Source: Sphingomonas sp. BGYR3 (GTDB lineage Bacteria > Pseudomonadota > Alphaproteobacteria > Sphingomonadales > Sphingomonadaceae). Taken from it: DNA of 64,000 nt. Both the position numbers and the translations under genes were made by a program. The notes beneath the pieces were generated by a model. It was not told the origin of the DNA. It did no database searches and saw only the letters and a program-made list of their open reading frames with translations. Of this stretch, positions 45,305 through 54,230 are shown one piece after another. The stretch is from the NCBI RefSeq assembly GCF_025153455.1, contig NZ_JANZNT010000002.1, forward strand, positions 124,001 to 188,000, given 5' to 3'. Every line of letters starts with the position of its first letter. The first letter of the stretch is position 1.

Positions 45305-47122
45305 TTACGCTTTTACCGATGCGATCCATGCGTTCACCTGTTCTTCCAGCACATCCAGCGGCACGGCGCCGCCGGACAGGATCACTTCATGGAAATCCCG
45401 GATGTCGAATTTGGATCCAAGCTGGGTTTCCGCTTTCTTGCGCAGCTCGGCGATCTTGAGCTGGCCGATCATGTAGCTGGTCGCCTGACCCGGATTGTTG
45501 ATGTAGCGGTTGACCTCGCGCTCGACATCGCCCTTTGAAATCGAGCTGTTGTCGAGGAAATACTGGACCGCCTGTTCGCGGGTCCAGCGTTTGGAATGAA
45601 GGCCCGTGTCGGTGACGAGGCGAATGGCGCGCCACATCTGAAGCGAGAGCATCCCGAATTCGGAATAGGGGTCGGTATAGCCGCCCATCTCCTTGGCCAG
45701 CCGTTCCGTATAAAGGCCCCAACCTTCGGAATAGGCGGAATAGCCGCCGAACAGGCGGAAGCGGGGCAGGCCGGCAAGCTCCTGCTGCCGGGCGATCTGG
45801 AAATGGTGGCCCGGCGCGCCTTCATGGACGGAAATGCCCTCCATCTGGATCTTCTGCGTCTGGGTCATGTCAACGAGGTTGACGTAATAAATGCCGGGGC
45901 GCGAACCGTCCGGGGCGGGGCGGTTGTAAAAGGCGGTCGAGGCCGTCCCCTCGCGCCATTTTTCCACCGCGCGCACTTCCAGCGCCGCCTTGGGCAGGGT
46001 GCGGAAATATTCCGGCGCCTTGGCCATCATCCGCGCGATGACGGCGCGGGCGTCGGCCAAATACTGGTCACGGCCGGCCTGATCGTTCGAATAGCGGAAC
46101 TTGGGATCGGTGCGGATATATTCGAAAAACGCCTTGAGATCGCCGGTAAAGCCGACGCGGGTCTTGATCGCCTCCATCTCCTTGCGGATCGCGGCGACCT
46201 GATCGAGGCCGATCTGGTGGATCTGATCCGCCGTCAGGTCGGTCGTGGTGTAGGCGGACAGGCGCGCGTCGTAATAGGCCGCGCCGTTGGGCAGGCTCCA
46301 CGCGCCGTTATTGCCGGTCGCCTTGGGCTCGATTTCGTCGAGCACGGCGAACAGCGTGTCGAAACCGCGCTTGAACGGGCCGGTCAGTGCGGCCGACGCA
46401 TCGGCGATCAGCTTGTCCTTTTCCCCCTGCGGGATCGACAGTGCCGTCACCTTCTTGCGGAAATCGGCGAGCACCGTGCTGTCCTCTCCGCTGGCAAAGG
46501 GCGCGCCGACCAGCACCTTTTGCGCGTCGGCGCGGGCGGGGGCGAACACCATCTGCGGCGGCACGATGCCCTTTGCCGCCTGATCGCGCATTTCGGCCGC
46601 AACCTCGCGCATCACGCGATCGGTTTCCGCAATGCGGGCGATATAGGCGCGGGCGTCATCGGCGGTGTCGATGCGGTGGTTGTTGATGAGGAACACCGGA
46701 ATCTGGCCCGCGGGCGAGCCATTGGTGCTGACCGGAAAGCCATAATCGCGGAACTGATATTGCCGCCGCTGATTTTCGACCGACTTTTCATACAGGCGAT
46801 AGGACAGGCGGCCCTGCGGCGACAGCTTTGCCGGATCGAACTGGGCGCGCATCGCGGCCAGCGTTTCTTCGGCCAGCTTCATCCGCTTTTCGCCATCGGC
46901 GGGGGTGTAATCGTCAAGCTTGTCGTAATTGGTCTTGAGGCCGAGCGCGGTCTGCGTTTCCGGGCTGAGCGCCACGCCCTTGTCGAACGCGGCGTCGAGG
47001 AACGCGGTCAGGCGCGCATCCTCCGCCTGCGCCGTCGCCTGGGCGGCCGGTTCGGCGGGCGCGGCGGCCAGCATCAGCGGAGCGGCGGAAATCATCAGGA
47101 GCGGCAACAGCTTGCGCGACAT
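45305..47122 (-). CDS. DUF885 family secreted metallopeptidase-like protein
   Basis: 605 residues from the ATG at 47122. The signal peptide is MSRKLLPLLMISAAPLMLAA and following, so the product is periplasmic. DUF885 proteins share a zinc-peptidase-like fold. The motif VHEGAPGHHFQIARQQ (around residue 428) supplies His-Glu and His ligands. The downstream EGWGLYTERLAKEMGGY supplies the distal Glu. The C-terminus GQLKIAELRKKAETQLGSKF is also typical. Peptidase activity is likely but the substrates are unknown. Confidence 0.92.
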   Translation of the reverse strand: MSRKLLPLLMISAAPLMLAAAPAEPAAQATAQAEDARLTAFLDAAFDKGVALSPETQTALGLKTNYDKLDDYTPADGEKRMKLAEETLAAMRAQFDPAKLSPQGRLSYRLYEKSVENQRRQYQFRDYGFPVSTNGSPAGQIPVFLINNHRIDTADDARAYIARIAETDRVMREVAAEMRDQAAKGIVPPQMVFAPARADAQKVLVGAPFASGEDSTVLADFRKKVTALSIPQGEKDKLIADASAALTGPFKRGFDTLFAVLDEIEPKATGNNGAWSLPNGAAYYDARLSAYTTTDLTADQIHQIGLDQVAAIRKEMEAIKTRVGFTGDLKAFFEYIRTDPKFRYSNDQAGRDQYLADARAVIARMMAKAPEYFRTLPKAALEVRAVEKWREGTASTAFYNRPAPDGSRPGIYYVNLVDMTQTQKIQMEGISVHEGAPGHHFQIARQQELAGLPRFRLFGGYSAYSEGWGLYTERLAKEMGGYTDPYSEFGMLSLQMWRAIRLVTDTGLHSKRWTREQAVQYFLDNSSISKGDVEREVNRYINNPGQATSYMIGQLKIAELRKKAETQLGSKFDIRDFHEVILSGGAVPLDVLEEQVNAWIASVKA

Positions 47123-47230
47123 CAGGCAGCCCTTTTTGCATCGGGGTTTCGGGATGGGCGCGAAGCTGGCCGATTGTGGCGCGCGGGGCAAGGGGGTGTA
47201 TGCGTCCGCTAGGTCACTTCCGGCGGCAGG

Positions 47231-48229
47231 TCAGTCGTCCTCGTCCTCGAAGCCGACGAGATCGAGGGCGCGGGCCTTGATCTGGTGCGTCTGGCACCAG
47301 TGGACCAGCGCGTCCTCTCGCCCATGGGTCACCCAGACTTCCCGCGGGGCAACGTCGCGGATGGTAGTGGTGAGTTCGTCCCAGTCGGCATGGTCGGACA
47401 GGATGATGGGCAGTTCCACGTTGCGCTGGCGCGCGCGCTGACGCACCCGCATCCAGCCGGATGCCATGGCGGTCAGCGGATCGGGCAGTCGGCGGGACCA
47501 GCGGTCGTTCAGCGCCGACGGTGGGGCAAGCACGATGCGGCCGGCAAGGTCCGCCTTTGTCGCCTCGCTCGCCGGGCGCAGTTCGCCAAGATCGACGCCG
47601 TGGGCAACATACAGGTCGCACAATCGCTGCAGTGCGCCGTGCAGATACAGCGGATCGTCGAACCTCGCATCGCGCAGTTCGCGGATCACCCGCTGCGCCT
47701 TGCCCAGCGCATAGGCGCCGACCAGCACGCAGCGCGTCGGATCGGCGCGGACGGCGGCGATCAGCTTGGCAACCTCTGACGGCGTGTCGGGATGGACGAA
47801 GACGGGCAGGCCGAACGTCGCCTCTGTCACGAATACGTCGCAGGGGACGACTTCGAAGGGCGCGCAGGTGGGATCGGGGCGGCGTTTATAGTCGCCGGTG
47901 ACGACGACGCGCTCGCCGCGATGCTCCAGCACGATCTGGGCCGAGCCAAGGACGTGGCCGGCGGGGACGAAGCGGATATCCACCTCGCCCAACCGGACGG
48001 TGTCGCCATAGCCGACAGGATGGCCCGATTGTTCGCCATAGCGCACGCCCATGATGGCGAGGGTTTCGGGCGTGGCCCAGACCGCGCCATGCCCGCCGCG
48101 CGCATGATCGGCATGGCCGTGGGTGACGAGCGCGCGGGGCTTTGGCTGGCTGGGGTCGATCCACGCATCGGCGGCGGGGACGTAAATCCCCTCCGGTCGC
48201 GGGTCTATCCAGTCGCCGAGCCTTGCCAT
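47231..48229 (-). CDS. ligase-associated DNA exonuclease (metallo-beta-lactamase fold)
   Basis: 332 residues. The metal motif HGHADH is at 37-42, then PAGHVLGSAQIVLEHRGERV, TGDYKRRPDPTCAPFEVVP, the beta-CASP segment (DPTRCVLVGAYALGKAQRVI) and DHADWDELTTTIRDVAPREV with the last His. This is the exonuclease that usually sits with an ATP-dependent DNA ligase, a DEXH helicase and a PdeM-type phosphoesterase in a DNA-damage cluster. Here the ligase is absent and the helicase is divergent on the far side of a palindromic element. The ATG at 48229 excludes the repeat-encoded upstream frame. Confidence 0.92.
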   Translation of the reverse strand: MARLGDWIDPRPEGIYVPAADAWIDPSQPKPRALVTHGHADHARGGHGAVWATPETLAIMGVRYGEQSGHPVGYGDTVRLGEVDIRFVPAGHVLGSAQIVLEHRGERVVVTGDYKRRPDPTCAPFEVVPCDVFVTEATFGLPVFVHPDTPSEVAKLIAAVRADPTRCVLVGAYALGKAQRVIRELRDARFDDPLYLHGALQRLCDLYVAHGVDLGELRPASEATKADLAGRIVLAPPSALNDRWSRRLPDPLTAMASGWMRVRQRARQRNVELPIILSDHADWDELTTTIRDVAPREVWVTHGREDALVHWCQTHQIKARALDLVGFEDEDD

Positions 48230-48281
48230 GGGGGGGATATGGGGCGGGGCAGGGGTGTGGGGAAGGGTGGAAGGAAGAACA

Positions 48282-48375
48282 CCCTCACCCTTCCCACCGC
48301 CTGCGGCGGCGGGCCCCTTCCCTCTCCCGCAGGCGGGAGAGGGAGGTAGGCGCGTCAGCGCCGGAAGGGTGAGGG
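48282..48375. repeat. palindromic element without a gene (CCCTCACCCTTCC ends)
   Basis: 94 bases with perfect 13-base inverted ends CCCTCACCCTTCC (48282-48294) and GGAAGGGTGAGGG (48363-48375). Inside are three smaller palindromes: CCGCC..GGCGG, CCCTCTCCCGC..GCGGGAGAGGG and GGCGC..GCGCC. Its CCCTCACCC ends and CCCTCTCCCGC hairpin match the repeats around the second DUF559 gene, so it looks like a gene-less member of that family. It fills the gap between the divergent exonuclease and helicase genes. Confidence 0.85.
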
Positions 48376-48445
48376 CTTCTTCTTGCAGCCCGCATGGGTG
48401 AGCGCGGGGATTGGCGAAGCGGGGGGAAGGGGCCACATTGGGCGG

Positions 48446-50863
48446 GTGAGCGACCTATCCCCCATCCTGACCGACTGGTTCGCATCGCGGGGATGGGGGG
48501 TGCGGGACCATCAGTTGCGGATGCTGGCATCGGCGCGGGCGGGGCGGCACGCGCTGCTGGTCGCGCCAACGGGGGCGGGCAAGACCATGGCGGGGTTCCT
48601 GCCGGTGCTGGACGACCTGATCCGCGCGCCTGCGGTGGGGCTGCATACCCTCTATATCAGTCCGCTAAAGGCGCTGGCGGTGGATGTGCGGCGCAATCTG
48701 CTGGCGCCGATCGAGGACATGGCCCTGCCGATCCGGGTGGAGACGCGGACCGGCGATACGCCCAGCGACCGCAAGGCGCGGCAGCGGGCGCGGCCGCCGC
48801 AGATATTGCTGACCACGCCGGAATCGCTGAGTTTGCTGATCAGCTATCCCGACAGTTTCGAATTGCTGGCGGGCCTGAAGACCATCATCGTCGATGAGGT
48901 TCATGCGTTCGCCACCGGCAAGCGCGGCGACCTGTTGTCTCTCGCGATGAGCCGATTGCAGGCGATTGCGCCCGATGCGCGGCGGGTGGCGCTGTCCGCC
49001 ACGGTCGCCGATCCCGACGGGTATCGCGCCTGGCTGGCCCCGGATGGCGATATCGACGCGGTTGACCTGGTCGCCGGGGTTGAGGGGGCGGAGCCGGACA
49101 TCGCCATCCTGTTGCCCGAGGGGCGGGTGCCATGGTCCGGCCATTCGGGGCGATATGCCGCGCCGCAGGTGATGGCGGAGATCGAGACGCACGAAACCAG
49201 CATCGTGTTCTGCAACACCCGCGGTCTGGCCGAGCTGATCTTTCAGGAGTTGTGGAAGGTCAACGAGCTGAAGCTGCCGATCGGGGTGCATCACGGCAGC
49301 CTGTCGATCGAGGCGCGGCGCAAGGTGGAGGAAGCGATGGCGCGCGGCGAACTGCGCGCGCTGGTCGCCACGGCCAGCCTGGACCTGGGCGTCGATTGGG
49401 GCAATGTCGATTGCGTCATTCAGATGGGCGCGCCCAAGGGGTCGTCGCGCCTGTTGCAGCGGATCGGGCGGGCCAATCACCGGCTGGACGAACCATCGGA
49501 GGCGGTGCTGGTGCCGGGCAACCGGTTCGAATATCTGGAGGCGCGGGCGGCGCTGGATGCGGTGCGCGACGGCGAGCTGGACCCCGATATCTTTCGCCCC
49601 GGCGGGCTGGATGTGCTGGCCCAGCATCTGATGGCGTGCGCGTGCGCCGCGCCGTTCGATGCTGCACAGATGCTGCGCGAGGTGCAGTCGGCGCTGCCCT
49701 ATTCCGGGCTGGATGCAGAGACGTTCGACCGGGTGCTGGGGTTCATCGCCGATGGCGGCTATTCCCTGCGCGCCTATGACCGGTTCAAGCGGCTGATCCT
49801 CGACAAGTCGCTGGGGGGCAAGGACGGCCTGTGGCGGGTCAGCCATCCGCAGTTCGTGGCGCAGCACCGGCTGAATGCCGGGATCATCGTCGATGCCCCC
49901 GTGCTGGACGTGCGGTTCAAGAACGGGCGCAAGCTGGGCACGGTGGAGGAATATTTCGCTGCGTCGCTCAGCCCCGGCGACACGTTCTTCTTTGCCGGAA
50001 TCAGCCTGGAGGTGGAGCGGATGGACGCTGCCGAGCTGATCGTGCGGGCGACCAGCCGGCCGGCGCGCATCCCCACCTATGTCGGCGCGCGGATGCCGCT
50101 GTCCACCAACCTGGCCAACCGGGTCCGCCATTTCCTGCATGAGCCTGCGGAATGGGCGCGCTTTCCCGCCGATGTGCGCGAATGGCTGGAGATGCAGCAG
50201 CGGCGATCGCGGCTGCCCGAACCCGGCGAATTGCTGGTCGAAACCTTTCCGCGGGAGGGGCGGCATTATATGGTCGCCTATAGTTTCGAGGGGTGGAACG
50301 CGCACCAGTCGCTGGGGATGCTGATCACCCGGCGGATGGAGGCACAGGGGCTGAAGCCGCTGGGCTTCGTGTCCAATGATTATGCGCTGGCCTGTTATGG
50401 GCTGGAGCCGATCACCGATCCCGCCGCGCTGTTTTCGCGCGATATCCTGGAGGAGGAATTTGTCGACTGGGTGCAGGGGTCCTCGCTGCTGAAGCGGGCG
50501 TTCCGCGAAGTGGCGGTGATCGGCGGGCTGGTCGAGCGGCAGTTGCCGGGCAAGCGCAAGACGGGGCGGCAGGTGACGTTTTCCACCGACCTGATCTACG
50601 ACGTGCTGCGCCGGTACGAGCCGGGGCACCTGCTGCTGCAGGCGGCATGGGCGGATGCGCGGGCGCGGATGACCGATGTCGGGCGGCTGGCCGACCTGCT
50701 AGACCGGGCGGCGGGCACGATGCTGCACGTCGAACTGGACCGGATCAGCCCGCTGGCCGTGCCGGTCATCGTCCTGATCGGGCGGGAGAGCGTGGCGCAG
50801 GGATCGGTGGACGACGAACTGCTGATCGAGGCGGAGGCGCTGGCGGCCGAGGCGATGGCGTAA
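48446..50863 (+). CDS. ligase-associated DEXH-box helicase (Lhr-like)
   Basis: 805 residues with a GTG start (the upstream open frame is repeat sequence). Superfamily 2 motifs are APTGAGKTMAGFLPVLDDLI (Walker A), TTPESLSLLI, IVDEVHAF (DEVH), SATV, VFCNTRGLAELIFQELW and LLQRIGRANHRLDEP (motif VI). The C-terminal winged-helix/Lhr-core part follows with FNVSRGEA-type replacement TFPREGRHYMVAYSFEGWNA. It unwinds DNA in an interstrand-crosslink or damage response. The usual partner ligase and PdeM genes are not next to it; glyQ follows. Confidence 0.93.
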   Translation: MSDLSPILTDWFASRGWGVRDHQLRMLASARAGRHALLVAPTGAGKTMAGFLPVLDDLIRAPAVGLHTLYISPLKALAVDVRRNLLAPIEDMALPIRVETRTGDTPSDRKARQRARPPQILLTTPESLSLLISYPDSFELLAGLKTIIVDEVHAFATGKRGDLLSLAMSRLQAIAPDARRVALSATVADPDGYRAWLAPDGDIDAVDLVAGVEGAEPDIAILLPEGRVPWSGHSGRYAAPQVMAEIETHETSIVFCNTRGLAELIFQELWKVNELKLPIGVHHGSLSIEARRKVEEAMARGELRALVATASLDLGVDWGNVDCVIQMGAPKGSSRLLQRIGRANHRLDEPSEAVLVPGNRFEYLEARAALDAVRDGELDPDIFRPGGLDVLAQHLMACACAAPFDAAQMLREVQSALPYSGLDAETFDRVLGFIADGGYSLRAYDRFKRLILDKSLGGKDGLWRVSHPQFVAQHRLNAGIIVDAPVLDVRFKNGRKLGTVEEYFAASLSPGDTFFFAGISLEVERMDAAELIVRATSRPARIPTYVGARMPLSTNLANRVRHFLHEPAEWARFPADVREWLEMQQRRSRLPEPGELLVETFPREGRHYMVAYSFEGWNAHQSLGMLITRRMEAQGLKPLGFVSNDYALACYGLEPITDPAALFSRDILEEEFVDWVQGSSLLKRAFREVAVIGGLVERQLPGKRKTGRQVTFSTDLIYDVLRRYEPGHLLLQAAWADARARMTDVGRLADLLDRAAGTMLHVELDRISPLAVPVIVLIGRESVAQGSVDDELLIEAEALAAEAMA

Positions 50864-50955
50864 GGCACGGGCGCGGCGGCAGTCATTGACCGGGAAGGCC
50901 CCATGGCCCTAAGCGGCGCGGGACATTTTCCGCCGTTCGCGAATGGACCCCAGCC

Positions 50956-51849
50956 TTGGCACAGCCGCTCAGTTTCCAGCGCATGATCCTGACGCTCCAC
51001 GATTACTGGAGCCGTCACGGATGCCTTATCCTGCAACCCTATGACATGCGCATGGGGGCAGGCACGTTTCACACCGCAACGACGCTGCGCGCGCTGGGGC
51101 CGGAGCCGTGGAATGCCGCGTTCGTCCAGCCGTGCCGCCGCCCGACCGATGGCCGCTATGGCGAAAACCCCAACCGGTTGCAGCATTATTACCAGTATCA
51201 GGTGATCCTGAAGCCCAGCCCGGAAAACCTGCAGGAACTGTATCTGGGGTCGCTGTCCGAAATCGGCATCGACCCGCTCAGGCACGATATCCGGTTCGTC
51301 GAGGATGACTGGGAAAGCCCGACGCTGGGCGCATGGGGCCTGGGCTGGGAAGTGTGGTGCGACGGGATGGAGGTGACGCAGTTCACCTATTTCCAGCAGA
51401 TGGGCGGGTTCGACTGCAAGCCGGTGGCGGGCGAGCTGACCTATGGTCTGGAGCGGCTGGCCATGTACATCCAGAATGTCGACAGCGTGTATGACCTGGC
51501 GTTCAACGACGCGGGCGTGACCTATGGCGAGGTGTTCCTGGAAAACGAGCGCCAGATGTCGAAATATAATTTCGAGGTGGCGGACACCGAGACACTGTTC
51601 GAGGGATTTCGCAAGGCGGTGGCCGAATGCGAGAACTGCCTGACCCACAATGTGCCCATCGCGGCTTATGAACAGGCGATCGAGGCGAGCCACCTGTTCA
51701 ACCTGTTGCAGGCGCGCGGCGTCATAAGCGTGGCGGAGCGTCAGGCCTATATCGGCCGGGTCCGCGATCTGGCCAAGGGCAGCTGCGAGGCGCACATCAA
51801 GCACATGATGCCAGAATGGCAGGCGCAGTTTCCGGAGTGGACGCTGTGA
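50956..51849 (+). CDS. glyQ: glycyl-tRNA synthetase alpha subunit
   Basis: 297 residues with a TTG start, required because [20 protein letters not shown] is the normal GlyQ N-terminus and no ATG is available in frame at this place. Family sequence continues with [60 protein letters not shown] and [20 protein letters not shown]. The alpha subunit carries the aminoacylation active site and works as an alpha2-beta2 complex with GlyS. The glyS GTG overlaps its stop by four bases. Confidence 0.97.
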   Translation: MAQPLSFQRMILTLHDYWSRHGCLILQPYDMRMGAGTFHTATTLRALGPEPWNAAFVQPCRRPTDGRYGENPNRLQHYYQYQVILKPSPENLQELYLGSLSEIGIDPLRHDIRFVEDDWESPTLGAWGLGWEVWCDGMEVTQFTYFQQMGGFDCKPVAGELTYGLERLAMYIQNVDSVYDLAFNDAGVTYGEVFLENERQMSKYNFEVADTETLFEGFRKAVAECENCLTHNVPIAAYEQAIEASHLFNLLQARGVISVAERQAYIGRVRDLAKGSCEAHIKHMMPEWQAQFPEWTL

Positions 51850-54083
51850 CCGATTTTCTGCTGGAGCTGCGGTCGGAGGAAATCCCGGCGCGGATGCAGG
51901 ATCGCGCGCGGGCCGATCTGGAAAAGCTGTTCGTCGCCGAGCTGGAGAAGGCGGGGCTGAAGGCCGGGGGCATCGTCACCTATGCCACGCCGCGCCGCCT
52001 GACGCTGATCGCGCGGGACTTGCCGGAGGCGACGGCCGCGCTGAGCGAGGAGCTGAAAGGCCCGCCCGCCGATGCGCCCGACGCTGCAGTCGAGGGGTTC
52101 CTGCGCAAGGCGGGGCTGACCCGCGACGCGCTGGAGACGCGGGACGTGAAGGGGCGGGCGACGCTGTTCGCGGTGATCGAACGGGCGGGGCGGCCGACCG
52201 CTGACCTGCTGGCCGAGGCGATCCCGGCGATCGTCCGCGCATTCCCGTGGCCCAAGTCGATGCGCTGGGGCGCGGCGTCGGTCTCGACCGAAAGCCTTCG
52301 CTGGGTGCGCCCGTTGCAGGGGATCGTCGCGCTGTTCGGGGATGCCGTGGTCGATTGCGAGGTGGCGGGCATCCGGTCGGGCCGTGAGACGATGGGCCAC
52401 CGGTTTCACCATGACGGCGTGGTTACCATCGGGTCGGCGCAGGATTATGCGGAGGCACTGCGCGCTGCCCATGTCATCGTCGATCAGGACGAGCGCCGGG
52501 CGATGATCCGCGCGCGCGCCGCAGAACTGGCGTCGGAGGCTGGCCTGACCCTGATCGAGGATGAGGGGCTGGTCGCGGAGAATGCGGGCCTGACCGAATG
52601 GCCGGTGCCGCTGATCGGCCGGTTCGATCCGGCGTTTCTGGACGTGCCGCCGGAGGTCATTCAGCTAACCGCACGGGTTAATCAGAAGTATTTCGTTTGT
52701 GCCGATACGGATGGCAAGCTGGCCAATGCGTTCGTGTGCACCGCGAACATCACGGCGAGCGATGGCGGGGCCAAGATCGTCGAGGGCAACCAGAAGGTGC
52801 TGGCCGCGCGATTGAGCGATGCGCGGTTCTTTTACGACACCGACCTGAAGGTGCCGCTGGAGAAGCAGGCGGAAAAGCTGGCCAAGATCGTGTTCCACGA
52901 AAAGCTGGGCACGGTGGCCGACAAGGTGGATCGCGTGGCGAAGCTGGCCCGCTGGCTGTGCGAGGAGGGGATCGTCCGTCCTTCACCCCTCCCCTTCAGG
53001 GGAGGGGCCGGGGGTGGGGGTGTCCCCCAAGCCGGATCGCCCGTGGGGCGCCCCCACCCCAACCCCTCCCCTGAAGGGGAGGGGCTGAGCCAGGAACAGC
53101 TGGCCGACCTTGCCGAACGGGCGGCGCGGCTGTGCAAGGCGGACCTGGTCACCGGGATGGTCGGCGAGTTTCCGGAACTGCAAGGCCTGATGGGCGGATA
53201 TTACGCCGCCGCGCAGGGCGAGCACCCCGCGGTCGCAGCGGCGATCCGCGACCATTACAAGCCGGTCGGGCAGGGCGACGATGTGCCCACCGATCCGGTG
53301 ACGGTGGCAGTTTCGCTGGCGGACAAGCTGGATACGTTAATGTGCTTCTTTGCCATTGGCGAGAAGCCAACTGGCTCGAAAGATCCCTTTGCGCTTCGTC
53401 GTGCAGCGCTAAGTGTCATTCGCTCGGTGCTGGCAAACAACATTCGGTTTAGCCTTGACGATTCGCTTGAGACAATGACCGACGTAATCGCGTCAGGCAG
53501 GACGGATGGCGAACGGCAAGCGCGGCGAGATGAATTAGATGGCATTCTTCTGAATGAGATTGCGACTGGCGATGCCGGTTTGGTTTGGTTCTTCGCCGAC
53601 CGCCTCAAGGTCCAGCAGCGCGAAGCCGGCGTCCGGCACGATCTGATCGACGCGGTGTTCGCGTTGGGCGGGGAGGATGATCTCGTCCGGTTGCTGGCCC
53701 GTGTCCATGCGCTGCAGGCGTTTATGGGGACCGAGGATGGGGCGAACCTGCTGGCGGGATACAAGCGCGCGGCGAACATCCTGAAGAAGGAGGGCGGCGT
53801 GCCGGAAGGTGCGGGGACCAATCCGTCGCCTGCACCGGCCGAAGCCGCGCTGATCGCGGCGCTGGATGCGGCGGAGCCGCTGGCGGCGGCTGCGGTGGCG
53901 GAGGAGCGGTTTGGCGATGCGATGGCGGCGCTGGCCAGCCTGCGCGCGCCGATCGATACGTTCTTTACCGATGTGATCGTCAACGACCCCGATCCGGCGA
54001 TCCGCGCGGCGCGGCTGGCGCTGCTGGCGCGGATGCGGGATGCGGTCCACGCCGTCGCCGACTTCAGCCGGATCGAGGGATAG
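51846..54083 (+). CDS. glyS: glycyl-tRNA synthetase beta subunit with an in-frame palindromic insertion
   Basis: 745 residues, GTG start at 51846 overlapping the glyQ stop. The N-terminus is [20 protein letters not shown], followed by [20 protein letters not shown] and WLCEEGIV. It then departs from the family for about 35 residues (Pro/Gly-rich, roughly 379-413) before rejoining at [20 protein letters not shown]. The tRNA-binding C-terminus ([20 protein letters not shown]) is normal. The insertion is DNA of the palindrome family. A following stretch (about 53330-53600) is AT-richer than the rest, pointing to a recombined segment. The frame is kept throughout, so the protein is presumably functional. 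Confidence 0.95.
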   Translation: MTDFLLELRSEEIPARMQDRARADLEKLFVAELEKAGLKAGGIVTYATPRRLTLIARDLPEATAALSEELKGPPADAPDAAVEGFLRKAGLTRDALETRDVKGRATLFAVIERAGRPTADLLAEAIPAIVRAFPWPKSMRWGAASVSTESLRWVRPLQGIVALFGDAVVDCEVAGIRSGRETMGHRFHHDGVVTIGSAQDYAEALRAAHVIVDQDERRAMIRARAAELASEAGLTLIEDEGLVAENAGLTEWPVPLIGRFDPAFLDVPPEVIQLTARVNQKYFVCADTDGKLANAFVCTANITASDGGAKIVEGNQKVLAARLSDARFFYDTDLKVPLEKQAEKLAKIVFHEKLGTVADKVDRVAKLARWLCEEGIVRPSPLPFRGGAGGGGVPQAGSPVGRPHPNPSPEGEGLSQEQLADLAERAARLCKADLVTGMVGEFPELQGLMGGYYAAAQGEHPAVAAAIRDHYKPVGQGDDVPTDPVTVAVSLADKLDTLMCFFAIGEKPTGSKDPFALRRAALSVIRSVLANNIRFSLDDSLETMTDVIASGRTDGERQARRDELDGILLNEIATGDAGLVWFFADRLKVQQREAGVRHDLIDAVFALGGEDDLVRLLARVHALQAFMGTEDGANLLAGYKRAANILKKEGGVPEGAGTNPSPAPAEAALIAALDAAEPLAAAAVAEERFGDAMAALASLRAPIDTFFTDVIVNDPDPAIRAARLALLARMRDAVHAVADFSRIEG
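52986..53084. mobile_element. palindromic element inserted in frame within glyS
   Basis: 99 bases bounded by two copies of a hairpin in inverted orientation: CCCCTCCCC-TTCA-GGGGAGGGG (52986-53007) and CCCCTCCCC-TGAA-GGGGAGGGG (53063-53084). Each is followed inward by a G-rich tail (GGGGGTGGGGG or GGGGTGGGGG) like the DUF559 element ends. The length is a multiple of three and no stop is created in the frame used. The layout equals the other gene-less elements in the window but the sequence is a separate subfamily. Confidence 0.8.
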
Positions 54084-54127
54084 CGATATCATTGGTCGTG
54101 GTGTCCCGCTGCGACGCAACAAAATCA

Positions 54128-54143
54128 TTGCATACGAATGCAA
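54128..54143. promoter_or_regulatory. LacI-type operator candidate upstream of ppdK
   Basis: TTGCATACGAATGCAA: arms TTGCAT and ATGCAA pair perfectly, with a central CG as in LacI/GalR-family operators. It lies 88 bases before the ppdK start in a 147-base gene-free interval. A sugar or gluconeogenic repressor controlling ppdK is inferred, not shown. Confidence 0.45.
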
Positions 54144-54230
54144 GCTCTGGTGAAGGGGCGTGAAAGCGACGATGGACCAGAGCGGCGCAACCGCGCGGTG
54201 CCGACCAGAACAAGGGGCAGGAACAAGCAG

